The position numbers and the translations under genes were made by a program. A stretch of DNA of 64,000 bases from Hibiscus mutabilis (lineage: Eukaryota > Streptophyta > Magnoliopsida > Malvales > Malvaceae). The stretch's first letter is position 1, and each line of letters starts with the position of its first letter. The DNA is taken from positions 5,401,213 to 5,465,212 of the forward strand of contig CM033726.1 in assembly GCA_019671005.1 (NCBI GenBank), read 5' to 3'. The notes below the pieces were generated by a model. It made no database searches. It worked only from the letters and a program-made list of their open reading frames with translations, and was not told where the DNA came from. Positions 11,251 through 23,009 of the stretch are shown here, in pieces.

Positions 11251-12642
11251 TCATGCATCTCCTAAATTGACCACTTCCTTGTTACGTTCCACATGGGCAC
11301 CATTGTAGTGCTTCAATCTTTGTCCATTAACTTTGAATTCATGGTTGTCAGAGATGGACTTGATTATCACGGCACCATGGGAGAATGGTTTGACGACTTC
11401 AAATGGTCTCGACCATCTTGATTTCAGCTTTCCCAGGAAAAGTTTTAGCCGAGAATTGAATAGGAGAACTAGTTGCCCTAGCGTGAATTGCCGTGGAAAT
11501 AGTTTCTTGTCGTGCCATCGCTTTGTTTTCTCATTGTAGATTCGTGCATTATTATAGGCGAGTGCACGAAATTCTTCTATCTCATTGAGATCCATCAAGC
11601 GCTTTTGTCCGGCACTTTCCCAATCCATATTCACGGTCTTGATTGCCCAGTACGCTTTGTGCTCGATTTCCACCGGTAGATGGCATGTTTTGCCATAGAC
11701 AAGTCGGAAGGGGGACATACCTAAGGGTGTTTTGAATGCAGTGCGATATGCCCAAAGTGCGTCATCTAGTCTTAATGACCAATCATTCCTTGAGGGATTT
11801 ACAACTTTCTCGAGTATTCCCTTCAACTCCTAGTTGGAAATTTCTGCTTGCCCGTTGGTTTGTGGGTGATATGCCGTGGCGATCTTGTGTGATATGCCGA
11901 AGCGTTGCAACATCTTGGCAATTAGTCTGTTGTCAAAATGCTTGCCCCCGTCACTGATAATTGCTCTCGGAATCCCAAACCGTGTAAATATGTTTTTCTG
12001 CAGGAATCGTTGCACGGTCTTGGAGTCGTCGTTGGGAACTGCAGCTGCCTCTACCCATTTAGACACATAGTCGACGGCGAGTAAGATGTAGAGGTTGCCG
12101 AATGAAGATGGGAAAGGTCCCATAAAATCAATCCCCCATACATCGAACAGTTCCACCTCGATGATGTTCTGGAGTGGCATCTCATGTCGTCTCGAGATAT
12201 TGCCCGTTCTTTTGCAATGATCGCATTGCTTGTAAAAGTCTTGGGCATCTTTGTACAATGTTGGCCAATACAACCCATATTGCAAAACTTTGGCCGCGGT
12301 ACGAGTTCCTCCAAAATGTCCTCCATAGGGTGAAGAATGGCATTGCTGGAGTACATTCTGTTGCTCTTCTTCAGGGACACATCGGCGTATAACCTGATCT
12401 GCACATTGTTTAAACAAAAGAGGCTCGTCCCAAAAGTAATGCTTAGCATCATGGCGGAACCGCTTCTTCCCTTGGTGAGTAATGCCATAAGGAAAAATAC
12501 CACAAATAAGGAAGTTAACTAAGTCCGCGTACCAGGGTATTGCCGAGGCATGTGCCGCTGTGGCCACTGCTCCCAAGATTGCCGAGGCGTGCGCGTCAAA
12601 GACTGTTGCGGCGTCGAGAGTTGCCGAGGCGTGTGCATCCAT
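11251..12642 (-). pseudogene. Athila integrase, interrupted by a stop
   Basis: On the minus strand the domain order is an HHCC-type zinc segment (CHSSPYGGHFGG ... CDHCKRTG), the DDE core, and a C-terminal segment. The three acidic residues are seen in WGIDFMGPFP, IISDGGKHFD and HPQTNGQAEISN. Just after the last motif a TAG codon at 11829-11827 ends the frame; the same frame resumes at once (ELKGILEKVVNPSRNDW) and runs to 11251 through the ALWAYRTAFKTPLG block. In the intact protein this enzyme inserts the cDNA into the host genome in the nucleus. The N-terminal part at 12540-12642 is made of TTGCCGAGGCA-type repeats that encode HASAT-like peptides, which is unusual. The single stop marks this copy as defective. 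Confidence 0.88.
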
Positions 12643-12735
12643 GGTTGCCGAGGCATCATGGGTTGCCGAGGCATCTAGGGTTGCCGAGGCGTCAAGGGTT
12701 GCCGAGGCGTTGAGGGTTGCCGAGGCAACTAGAAT
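12536..12735. repeat. Array of TTGCCGAGGCR motifs in the RNase H-integrase linker
   Basis: At least eight copies of TTGCCGAGGC(A/G) occur with 16-30 bp spacing; the closely spaced ones at about 12643-12730 have a period near 19 bp. On the minus strand some encode Ala-Ser-Ala-rich sequence (DAHASATLDAAT). The same word recurs at 14447, 15230-15310 and 16168 in the element, and as TTGCCNTGGCAA in the LTRs. Confidence 0.8.
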
Positions 12736-12792
12736 TTGTTCATCCGGGGATGCATCGCATATCTCTAAATCCGCGTTCTCCTCCCTATTGCG

Positions 12793-14156
12793 TTACAAAC
12801 GTGATAAGTGATCGACCACTTGATTTTCTGTTCCTTTCCTGTCCTTAATTTCAATATCAAATTCTTGTAAAAGTAATATCCAACGAATCAAACGAGGTTT
12901 AGCATCCTTTTTAACAAATAAGTATTTGATTGCCGAATGGTCCGTATGAACAATTACCTTTGTACCAATTAAATAGGTTCGAAACTTGTCAAATGCGAAA
13001 ACTACAGCTAGTAACTCTTTCTCCGTTGTTGTGTAATTCACTTGAGCACCATTAAGAGTTTTACTAGCGTAGTATATCACATGGAAGGTCTTACCTGTGC
13101 GTTGGCCTAGGACTGCTCCTACCGCGAAATCACTTGCATCACACATGAGCTCAAAAGGTAGCGTCAAATGCTTGAGTGCAAGAATCATCAAAATCGAAGA
13201 CTTTATCCTGTTCAAGCAGATTACACAAAGGTTTAGTAATTTTAGAAAAATTATGAATGAACCTCCTGTAAAAACCTGCATGTCCGAGAAAACTTCGAAT
13301 TTCTTTAACCGAATTTGGTGGGGGTAATCTCTCGATCACGTCCACCTTGGCTTTGTCTACTTCAATTCCCTTGGATGAAATCTTGTGGCCGAGCACTATT
13401 CCTTCATCTACCATAAAGTGGCATTTCTCCCAATTGAGGACTAAATCCGTTTCTTCGCATCTTGCTAACACCCTCTCTAAATTGCCGAGACAGCCGTCGA
13501 AGTCATTACCAAAAACCGAAAAATCATCCATGAAGATCTCAAGGAAGTCTTCGACCATGTCTGAAAAGAGTGCCATCATGCATCTTTGGAAGGTTGCCGG
13601 GGCGTTACACAATCCGAACGGCATCCTTCGGAAGACATAAGTACCGTATGGGCATGTGAAGGTTGTCTTTTCTTGATCTTCTTGTGCTATGGCAATCTGA
13701 TTGTAACCTGAATAACCATCAAGAAAACAATAAAAGGGTTTACCTGCAAGACGGTCAAGCATTTGATCAATAAAGGGTAATGGGAAGTGATCTTTCCTAG
13801 TAGCTTTGTTTAGCTTTCGATAGTCCATACATACCCTCCAACCGGTCACAGTCCTGGTTGGGATAAGTTCATTATTTTCATTGCTTACCACTGTTATACC
13901 TCCCTTTTTCGGTACACATTTGTACGGGCTTACCCATGCATTACTATCGGAGATAGGGTATATAATGTTTGGCGTCAAGCCACTTGATGATTTCTTTCAT
14001 TACAACCCCTTTCATGGCATGATTCAGTCTCCTCTGGGCCTCAATTGAAGGTTTGTGATCATCTTCCAACAAGATCTTGTGCAAGCATACCGCCGGGCTA
14101 ATTCCCTTCAAGTCGGCAATTGTCCACCCTATTGCCTTTTTGTGTAGCTTCAACAT
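12793..14156 (-). pseudogene. Athila reverse transcriptase and RNase H, frameshifted
   Basis: Reading 14156 to 12793 there are three overlapping frames. The first (14156-13944) has the N-terminal RT block LNHAMKGVVMKEIIKWLDA. The second (to 13151) carries the fingers and palm: WRVCMDYRKLNKATRKDHFP, FRRMPFGLCNAPATFQRC and the catalytic FMDDFSVFG (YxDD-type motif, intact). The third (13281-12793) holds RNase H: CDASDFAVGAVLGQ, then TEKELLAVVFA and HTDHSAIKYL. Frameshifts lie near 13,960 and near 13,180. Intact RT-RNase H would copy the element RNA into cDNA in virus-like particles. Active-site residues remain, so the loss is by frameshift and not by active-site change. Confidence 0.9.
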
Positions 14157-14472
14157 CTTGATCAGCTTCTTTTCCGCCTTTCGGGCTGTAACTTAGAAGA
14201 AATAATTACAGGCAATGTATTATCGGTCCCTAAGTATACATATTTTAGTTGCTCTGGCAATTGTTTCAACTCAAGAATTGGTGGTTGTTCAATAGAGGGT
14301 TTTTCGAGCTTACCTTCCTTACCTAAGTAGTCCAGTGGTTCAAAGTATGTACCTGGTCGGTTGACTAGCCAATTTGCCTCTTCTGGTTGTTCCTCATCGA
14401 CCGGTTCTTCATACTCCTCATGTTCCTCTTGGTCGGCAATGTAGTTGCCGAGGCAACTAAATTCCTCATCGG

Positions 14473-14900
14473 TTAAACTCGCCGTGGCATGAAGTAGTTG
14501 GCATTCTTCGGATCATCGGCATGCCTTAGTGTTTGGAACACATTTAGTTTAACTTGCTGGTCATTCACCCTCATTGTGAGTTCTCCATTTTCAACATCAA
14601 TCAAGGTTCTCCCTGTTGCTAGGAATGGTCTCCCGAGAATGATGGGTGCATGCTCATCCGCTTCACAATCCAAAACAATAAAGTCGGGGAAAAATAAATT
14701 TATCGACTTTTACCAAGTATGTCTTCGATTTTTCCCTCGGATGCACATAGGATCTGTCGGCTAGCTGCAGCATGATGATTGTTGTAGGTCTTGCCTTCCC
14801 GATTCCTAGTTTTTGAAAACCGATTTAGGCATCAAGTTTATGCTAGCCCCTAGGTCGCATAGTGCTTTCCCGACATAGTGATTTCCAATAGAACAGGTAT
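14473..14900 (-). pseudogene. Athila aspartic protease, frameshifted
   Basis: On the minus strand ALCDLGASINLMP at about 14870-14825 is the aspartic-protease active-site block (D-x-G-A). Further downstream, in another frame, HAPIILGRPFLATGRTLIDV (from about 14655) is the conserved C-terminal flap/ILG block, continuing to 14473. The two blocks are not in one frame in this copy. The intact enzyme would process the Gag-Pol precursor. Confidence 0.78.
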
Positions 14901-14989
14901 TGTGAAACTTCCGGGATCCTTCAACTTAGGTGGCATACGATTGTGCAACATTGCCATGCATCCCTGTCGCGGCAATCTGTTTCAAACTC

Positions 14990-16899
14990 TCATAGCCTTG
15001 TTCTTTTGGACACAATGTCTTTAAGGAACTTGGCATAGTTGGGCATTTGTTCAATTGCTTCCACCAGTGGCAAGTTGATGTGGACTTGCTTTAGGATATC
15101 AAGAAACTTCTTGAATTGGTATTCTTGCTTTTGTCGCTTCAACCTTTGTGGGAATGGTGGTGGAAGTCGGATATCTTCGATCCTTTCATTGGTTTGAAAC
15201 CTGATTGACGGCATTGCCGGGACATCTGGAGTTGCCGAGGCATTATCAACTGAGGTTGCCGAGGCATGCTTATCGCAAGTTACCGAGGCATGCTTATTGC
15301 CGGTTGCCGCGGCAATTCCTGGTTCAGCATCTGAGGCTTTGCCTCTAGGTTCGTCTTGATCTTTTTGTGGAGTTTTGTTTGATGAGCGGGTTTGAGCCTC
15401 TCTAAGTTGTTGGCCACTTCTAGTGGTGATCGCCTTACATTGCTCATGGCCAGTTCCTCTTGCGACTTCAGTATCGCTAGGTAAACCTCCTTGTGGTCTA
15501 GTGTTCAGATTTTGAGCAAACTGTCCGACTTGATTTTCCAATGATTTGATTGTCGCCTCTTGGTTTTGCAATCTCATCTCGGTCCTGTTAATAAAAGCAT
15601 CAGTTCTTTTTATGAAATTACTATTCTCAGCCATATAAGATTCAGTTTTCATCATAAAAGCATTTAGAGAATTTTCCAAAGAACTAGATGTCGTCGGTTG
15701 TTGTTATGCATCCATTTGCCATGGCATATTCTATTGGAATCCCGATGCTTGTGCATTCTGATTGTTCGTTTAGAGCATTGTTGGGATTACTCCATGAAAA
15801 ATTCGGGTGCTTCTTCCAAGCTGGATTGTATGTATTGGACATCATGTTGTTGCTCCGATTGTAATTCCCCACATATAATTTGGATTCAGATTCTCGCATA
15901 CATTCAGAAGAATTATGGTTATCACCACATAACTCACAAAAAGAATCCATTACCTTGACTTCATGTGTGTTGTTTGGTTTTTGCATGTTCGGACCATCTT
16001 GGTTAAAGCGGCCAATTGTGCCGAAATTGAATCGATGATCCTAGTTCATGTATTGTGGCTTAGCGTCTAACTCATTCTCTTCTAGTAGATGGGAATTGAT
16101 AATCATTCTTGGCCAGCCTGTTTAAAATTTGCATTGCTTCTTCCGCGACTTATCTAGGAGTATGCCGTTTGCCGAGGCATCTAGCATCATCCTTGTTGGT
16201 GTATTCACGGCATTGTAAAACATTGTTACTTGAGTCCACACCGGAATCCGTGTAAAGGGCATTTGTGTAGAAGTTCTCTATATCGCTCCCAAGCCTCGTA
16301 CATGGATTCATCATCCGCCTTCGCCGAAAAGAAGTAATGTCGTTCTGAAGCTTATCAGTCAAATTTGTAGGATTAAATCTAGCAAGGAAATCTCGACAAA
16401 GATCAGTCCAAGATGCTATGGATCCGGCAGGAATGCTATTTAACCATGCTTTCGCCCTATCCCTCAGTGAATAGGGGAATAATCTTAATCGGAGGACATT
16501 GGGGGTGACTCCGTGTATCTTGAACGAGTTGCAAATCTCGAGGAAAGATTTCAGATGTTGTCGTGCATCTTGATTCTTTGAGCCGCCAAATTGACCTATT
16601 GTGTTGATCATATTAAACATTACCGGTTTCAACTCAAAGTGGTCGGCCTCAATTTCAGGTGCGACAACTCCTGGGTTAAGTCCATCAAGATCTTTTTCAA
16701 GATAGTCTCGAATAGTTCTGTTTCGTGCAAGAATCACTCCTCCTCCTGCTCGAACATCTTGATTCATAATGCCGTCTTGATTTGCCATTGCTTCTCTTAT
16801 CCTTCGTCTAAGTCTTTGTAAGGTTCGTTCGATTTCTGGATCAAAGAGATATTCTGGTGAAGTCGGTCTCGCCGTGGTCATATACCAATGCAAAACCAA
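14990..16899 (-). pseudogene. Athila gag, broken into at least three frames
   Basis: The first open segment (16899-16150) holds the capsid-like region with FELKPVMFNMINTIGQFGG, LKSFLEICNSFKIHGVT and LRLFPYSLRDRAKAWLNSIP, all typical of Athila gag. The next (15986-15684) holds a zinc knuckle, CELCGDNHNSSEC (CX2CX3HX4C). The third (15679-14990) has the coiled, Gln/Asn-rich linker IKSLENQVGQFAQNLNTRPQ and then ITTRSGQ before the protease. Frameshifts separate the parts. The linker contains TTGCCGAGGCA repeats that encode HASVT/HASATS/NASAT peptides. Intact Gag would assemble the cytoplasmic particle. Confidence 0.88.
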
Positions 16900-16980
16900 A
16901 GTTTGTTAGCCCTTTGAATTGTAAACAAGAAAAATAAAAAGAAAGTGCAAGAAAATAAAAACAAAGTCGCTATTGCCAAT

Positions 16981-16997
16981 CCCCGGCAACGGCGCCA
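16981..16997 (-). other. Primer-binding site, tRNA-Asp type
   Basis: The plus strand reads CCCCGGCAACGGCGCCA, identical to the 3' end of plant tRNA-Asp (GUC) as I know it, so the element strand is complementary to the tRNA. It lies 6 bp from the 5' LTR (17004). This primer choice is usual for Athila/Tat elements. Confidence 0.85.
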
Positions 16998-17003
16998 AAA
17001 ACT

Positions 17004-18509
17004 TGTTGCACGTAATAAGTGCTACGCAATTGTGCAAGTATACACGTCGCAAGTTATAGTATAAAAGATATCGTCTCCACATGGATTGATGCTACTTCAA
17101 GAATCTAGTCTCTTGCACTGTAAAAAGTAAAAACACAAATAAAAGATTATAGAAGTTTAACTAATCTAGAAAGCAAATAAGTAAAAGAAAAGATGAATTC
17201 AATTGAGAGAGATAGGCTAGGTTATCGTGAGTTGAGGTGTGATAGCCGATTGGATTGTCTTGGTAAAAGAGTGCACGGGCAACTCAGTTGCTGTGGCAAC
17301 TTGCACAACGGGGTTGCCTTGGCAACTAATCGATGGTTGCCTGGGCAACTACTTGGGCGTCTGGGCAGCAACTTCAAGGTTCGGCGGAGCGTTCTTCAAT
17401 GGTTTCTTCTTATCCCTAAGTCGAAACTCTAGCTACTTGTGCATGCCTTGATAATACATCCCTGCGTGAATCAAGGGTGAACAACAACCAATCTTGCGCT
17501 CCTCTTAGCCGTTGAAATCCTTAACTTATTCCTAAGCCGGATTAATCTTCACCATCATTGGATTGCATAAAGATTATATTCATTCGTTTCTTGAATCTAA
17601 CTCTCCCGATATTAGATAAATGGATGAAATCACGAGATCCTCTCCTAATTCACTCGCAAGCAATAATAAGAACCAAGAATGAATAAACCTTGAAATAGAA
17701 AAGTGCAAACTCTTATTACCTAAACAAAAACCAATAGTTTCTCACAACCACAAAACACAATAACCATAGCCAAGTAAATTTAGTTCATGGCTAGGTTCCA
17801 AAGAAACACAAGATAAACAATCCCTAGCATGAACCCAATCGAACAAGGAAGAAAAGCTGAAGCTTGTCAAAAATTCCCCTTTGCTTCCTCTCTTGGTCTT
17901 GTCGAAATTCCCTCTTGCTCTCTCTATGCAAGTTGTCAAAATCTCCTTGCTATTTATACGGCTAGGCCAAAGTCCTTCTTTGAGGAGGAGTTTGAGTTGG
18001 AATTAAATTATCTTTAAAGAATATAATTCTTTATTATAATTTTATTCCTATTAGAACTTCTCCTATCTTCTTGGAATTTAATTCTTCTTTAATCTCTGCA
18101 TGGCAATCAAATTCCTTTGGGCTTGGCCTTGCTCCATGTCATCTTGGGCTTGTAAAGTCATTAATTTCGACATCCCTATTGCATTTTGTCTTTGTCGACA
18201 AATGTCATGGCAACTGGCTCGGCGTCTCCTTCATGCATTGCCCTTGCAACTAGTTCGGCATCTCCTTCATGCATTGCCCTGGCAACTAGCTCGGCATTGC
18301 TTTGGCAAGTGATCCTGCACATACACACACAAAGCACACCAATGTAGCATCTTTTCCACAAAAACTACCAAGTTATGTAATCAAGCTCAACGATGGAAGG
18401 AAACATGGATTAATGCATGAATAGCTAATTATGAAACTAATATGAGCCTAAGTCTAACAATAATATGAGTAAAAAGGGTAAGAAAAATAGTACTTTTGAA
18501 CACTTATCA
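17004..18509 (-). repeat. Athila 5' LTR (right)
   Basis: A 1,506-bp LTR that aligns with 8487-10005 over its whole length. The main differences are a 12-bp deletion in the GCCTGGGCAACT repeat region and about 25 substitutions counted by eye. Confidence 0.93.
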
Positions 18510-18514
18510 TGCAT

Positions 18515-21500
18515 CATCATTTATGCACACAATAATTCGTACCTGGTATTCCTTCAAGCTTGCCATGTCGAGCAATGTATCATATCATGTATTATAGAGA
18601 AATGCAATGCCATTTTCAATGAAATGCACACATTTAGAAATGCACTCACCTGGGCCATTTATTAACTTGCTTCACTAAGCTCTATTCGTTCTTTTCCTTT
18701 ATAGAACCTCAAATCTTCTTTTTGTTTTGAATCCAACTTCATTTATCACATGCATGCAAATAAATATTTGTTAAACTCACTTCTAACAATATTTCAATTA
18801 GGCTATTTAAGAATTCAACATAAAAATTTCCATAAATTCCTTCATTCCTTATACTGTCAAATACCTCATTTTGGTCCTTAATAACCATTTCAAACTTTAA
18901 ATAATTCTTCCAAACATACTAACTAATTTTAGATACAGAATATCTAAATTTTCATTTTTGGTAGCTTTGTACTACCTTCACAGATTTATTTCTATTAAAT
19001 AATATAAAACTCGAAATCCGATTCCATTTATTCTGAAAGAAACTAGATTCAATAAGCTTTTCACCCATATAAATTAATAGCTCAGATTCAACTTGTACGA
19101 TTTATGACAAATTTTCAAAGTCAATTTCCAATGTTAATTTCGGAACAGACTGGTGTTATATTTTCTGACCTTTCGTCACTTAAAAAATCATATCTTTCTA
19201 CTCGGAACTCGAAATCAGTTTCTGTTTGTTGGACACAAAACTAAACGAACAAATATTTACATCGGTATAAAATTCACCATCTAACCCTTTTCATAGAATT
19301 TATGGTGAATTTTCAAACTCACTGCCAAAATCCAGTTTTTACACAATTTCCATAAATAGCTTCAAGTTTTATACTAACTTTTCCCTACTTCTCTACTCAT
19401 TTTTTTTACCAAATATTCATTATGGTCCTTAATGACCATTTTTAACATAAAACAATTGTCCAAACTCAATTTGAACAATTTCCAATACTACCTCTTCATT
19501 TTGGACTAATATCCTTTTAGTCCTTAAACTTTATAAGAATGACATTTTAATCACTACTTTTACATTTGTACATTTAATTCATGTACAAACCAAATATTTA
19601 CTCATTTTATATTTTCTAGAAATTTTCCACTAATTTCCAATCTTTATCAATTCAACCTTCACAAAAATTCTTATTTTCAAAAAGGTCCCTAAACTTTCCT
19701 TCCTTGTCATTTCAATCCTTTTAGCTTCCTTTCACTCTTGAATCATCAAATCTATCAAGTATTCATAAATTTAAGACCATTCCTATAACTTTCTTGAATT
19801 TCCAAAAAGGTCCCTAAATTTTCAAGAATTGCCGAATGGTCCTCCAATTTCCAAAAATTTTCAATTTGATCCATAATCATCAATTCATGCTATTTCAAAC
19901 ATAATTCATCATTTCCAATGCTAAAATAAATTTTCCAATAATTTCCCCTAATTTTCAATAATTTTCGAAATAGTCACCAAAATTCCAACTTGGGAAATTA
20001 TTCAATCTAACATCAAAATCAACCTCTTAACTTCATAATTCCTTCAATTTCATCCTTAATTTAACATCACAATCAAAATCCCTAAATTCTAGGGTTAGGT
20101 TTTATAACTTAAACATGGAATTTATCCAAAATTTACACTTGATTCCATGTTTACAACATTAATTCTACCATAGACAACCTTAATTCCATCAAATAACATC
20201 AAAAGCATAATCTTCCTTGATCAAGAACATAACTCATACTTATCTATTTCAAATAAAAATACCATCAAAATGTAGAGAACCAAGAATAGATCACTTTGCC
20301 TCAATTAATTTTGCTTGAAATCTAACTTTGATCCTTGAATTTTGATCTTGAAAATTTGAAAACCCTAGCCCCTTTTATTTTTGGGTATTTCGAACATCCA
20401 AGGAAGATGAAAATATTGTGTTTTCATCTTTCTTTAAAATAAATACACATGTTAAAGATTAAATGAATTTTTAATTCATTTAAATAGTGAAATTACCATC
20501 TTGCCCTATTATTATAATGGCCATGATTTAATCTCATAAAATCAATGGCTAAGATTTAATCCATGTGATTTTAACCTTTCAAATTTACCCTCAAAGTTCC
20601 AAAATATTTCAAAAAATGCCATCCTCAGCAAATGACCAATTTACCCTCCAACTATACTTTAATTACATCAAAACTTAAAAATTGCCACTCCATTAAAATT
20701 GAACCAAATTGGTTCCAATCCAACCAGCCATGTCCCAAAATATCTTAGATTTTTATTTATGGCATTTATTTGATCTAAATATTCGAATTTCACTCAATAC
20801 GATTTCTAAATTTTCTTCTTACGAACTTTAAAGCTTTATAACCACTAATATAGGCATCGTACGAAAAATCCGAGTAACATGAAAGTGTCACTCTTGGGGA
20901 TGAACTATTTATTTATGGGGTTAACTTACATAACTTTTGAAAACTACACTTTGGTCCCTGAACTTTTCCAAAGTTTATACTTTGGCCACAAAACTTTTAA
21001 AATTTCCATTTTAGTCACTGAAATTCAAATCCCACTTCAATTTTCCTCAAACTTTTACCAACTTTGAAAGTACCCAAATTAACTCACTATCTATCATATG
21101 ATACTTTTAAGCCTTAAAAATTTCCTTTTATAAAGACTTAGACTGAATTTTCTTAACTCAGTTTATTATTCCGATAGTTATCGAAAATCTCCATAAAAAT
21201 AAAATTTCTCTTATAAATCCTTTATCGATAATCCGTTCGAATATTCTTTACTTTTGCTAAGTCCAAAATATTGATTAGAAACATTTTTATGGGACCTTCC
21301 CGAAGGTCACCCATCCTAATATTTCTCTGGCCTGAGCACGCTTAACAATTTTATTCAATCCAAATTCAATACCTTCTACTGTATCTTAATTCTCAAAACT
21401 AATATCAAGGTTCTTATTTCGATCAGATTCACCCCTATACTGAATAAAATCACTTGTTGGGGAAATTTACACTTTAGTCCCTAAACTTTTCCAAGTTCAC

Positions 21501-21565
21501 ACTTTAACCCCCTAAACTTTCAAAAATTATAATTTGGTCACTAGTCTAAAAATTGGGATATTACA
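18515..21565. other. Remainder of the split solo LTR, no gene
   Basis: This is the right portion of the LTR that starts at 7185. It is AT-rich, non-coding, and ends in GATATTACA next to the AGTAA target copy. No gene was seen. Confidence 0.65.
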
Positions 21566-21850
21566 AGTAAGCTCTCGATGACGCATGTCGTCCATATCAT
21601 TTTGAATCCTTGTGGCTCTTGGACGTCCTACCTTTTCCCTTCGCAGACTTTGGTTAGGTAAAATTATGGGCCATGTCTGCTAAGCATTTCATTCAATTTT
21701 GCTGTCGATTGGAGGGAATTTCATTTCATAGACCTTAAATACCGTATGAAGCTAGTATACAAGATCCACGTATTCCTTGTATTTGAGCCTGGCTGCGAAG
21801 CATGCAACGATAACATGCTCGAACCATACACACACCAATATCAGCGTACC
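21566..21850 (-). pseudogene. MURA transposase C-terminal region (SWIM end and GRP motif)
   Basis: On the minus strand the frame reads EHVIVACFAARLKYKEYVD, then VFKVYEMKFPPIDSKIE and LRREKVGRPRATRIQNDMDD. This is the order seen at the C-terminal end of MURA transposases: the Cys-x-His part of the SWIM zinc finger, the FPP block and the GRP.(S/T)R(I)..(D/E)MD motif before the zinc knuckle. Several stop codons interrupt it (after DLVY, after DSKIE and after NA). The downstream knuckle is at 7184-7108, beyond the inserted solo LTR. The N-terminal transposase, including its catalytic core, is missing here. Confidence 0.75.
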
Positions 21851-22533
21851 AGGAATGAAAGCCTGTACCAGGCCCATGATTACAGCAGCACCACACACCC
21901 ACCAATATCGGCGTGCATGAATCTATCGTTGACGACTGTCTGGGTCGCTTCCTTGCACAACTCACAGTAGAGGAAACCTAATATTGCATATCTTCAACTG
22001 AATTCTCTTGCTCCCCACGACATCTACAAGAATGAGAGGTACTGCATGTGCACGTGAGAATTCGATTTGTACGGCATTAGCATACCACATAGAATGAGCA
22101 ATATACAGGCTCGAGCTGCGCAATCAATTTTTGTCGATGTGGAATTTTCATCCACATAAAAATCACTCTTCAGCCATGTCAACTTCACACGTTTACCATC
22201 AACAGCATGCGCCGGTGGTGTCTTCCCCAAATACTGAAAGCAATAATCAGTAGCAAGATACATGTTCTGAGCAATGATTGGACTGCCCGAAGTTGGGACA
22301 TCGAGATGCATAGCAACATCTTCGAGGGTGATTGTGCACTCCCTGCATGGCATGTGAAAGGTATACGTCTTCGGTGTCCAACGCTCCACCAACTCATTAA
22401 TTAACTCCGACAAGATTTCAAAGTCACGAATCTTTAACGCGTACCTAAAATCGACATTCTTTAGAAATCCCCTTATATATTGGCTTGGTGGATCGCTCCA
22501 TATCGACCGAGGCCGAAGTTTTGCATCCTCTTT
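21850..22533 (-). pseudogene. Plant mobile domain (PMD/MAIN-like) remnant fused to MURA end
   Basis: An exon starts at 22533 after a TTTGTAG acceptor and reads PSQYIRGFLKNVDFRYALK, then ELVERWTPKTYTFHMPC and CTITLEDVAMHLDVP. This is the signature of the plant mobile domain found in MAIN/MAIL proteins and in MULE-carried genes. The frame ends at a TAG at about 22024; one base over, PMD similarity continues (LYCELCKEAT, then DIGGCVVLL and SWAWYRLSFL) with a TGA and a TAA inside. At about 21850 the similarity changes to MURA. PMD proteins of host plants act in silencing and meristem maintenance, but this broken copy is a transposon passenger. The intron acceptor and TATA box suggest it was once expressed. 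Confidence 0.75.
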
Positions 22534-22980
22534 CTACAAACACAAAATTTAAATTAAAGTAGTATTTTATCATTTACAAACAATAAATTAAAATTTGCAA
22601 AAAAAACCATAAATTCTTATCAATAATTCCATCTTATTCGTGATGTGAGAATCTTGAAGTCTTAACAATGCAATTTATTCCCAAATAGTTATGCGCAATT
22701 AAATGCCTAAAACATCACAAATCAATTCAATTTTAATACATTTTTTATTAAAATATTTATAACACAATTTACTATTTGAATAAAAAATATTTCATATTCA
22801 AAAAAATTAATCGTAATCTATAAAAGTTAACAAACGTTACCTTTAACCTTCCAAATTATGTGTGAGCTTGCTTCTTCCGGTGTCGTCTAAGAAAATCTCA
22901 TGGCTTGACAAACTCTTTTGCTTTGCTCGAACAAAAGAGGTTGAAAATTTTTGTGTGTTCTAACCCTAAACAAAACTATC

Positions 22981-22988
22981 TATTTATA
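22981..22988 (-). promoter_or_regulatory. Putative TATA box of the MULE PMD gene
   Basis: On the minus strand the sequence is TATAAATA, about 450 bp upstream of the PMD exon; an intron of about 310 bp with a possible GGTAACG donor near 22840 lies between. Position is consistent with a promoter near the right terminus of the MULE. Confidence 0.45.
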
Positions 22989-23009
22989 AGAAACTAAAAA
23001 ATCCTAATT

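Larger units (their letters stand above)
8487..18509 (-). mobile_element. Athila-type Ty3/gypsy LTR retrotransposon
   Basis: A 10,023-bp element lies on the minus strand with perfect 5-bp target repeats TGCAT at 8482-8486 and 18510-18514. It has two LTRs (8487-10005 and 17004-18509), a tRNA-Asp-type primer site next to the right (5') LTR and a polypurine tract next to the left (3') LTR. Gene order in the minus direction is gag, protease, reverse transcriptase, RNase H, integrase, then 1.2 kb of non-coding DNA where some Athila relatives carry an env-like gene. Gag and RT sequence blocks fit the Athila lineage. The coding region has several frameshifts and an in-frame TAG in integrase, so the copy is defective. 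By hand I count about 25 substitutions between the LTRs (about 1.7%) plus a 12-bp indel; at 1.3e-8 per site per year that is roughly 0.6-0.7 My. Confidence 0.93.
7185..21565. repeat. 4.35 kb solo LTR, split by an Athila element
   Basis: It begins TGTAACACCC and ends GGGATATTACA. Its flanks are AGTGA (7180-7184) and AGTAA (21566-21570), a 5-bp target duplication with one mismatch. Excluding the Athila insertion and one copy of its TGCAT duplication it is about 4,350 bp. No gag-pol sequence belongs to it, so it is a solo LTR. Long LTRs of this kind with TGTAAYAYC starts occur in Tekay/Del chromoviruses, which is my inference for its family. The part at 18515-21565 holds only non-coding LTR sequence with recurring motifs such as 'GGTCCCTAAACTTTCC'. 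Short open frames inside it have no domain. Confidence 0.75.

Noticed and set aside
11333..12811. Plus-strand open frames in the Athila pol region
   Set aside because: They are antisense to integrase and RNase H, which have clear motifs on the minus strand.
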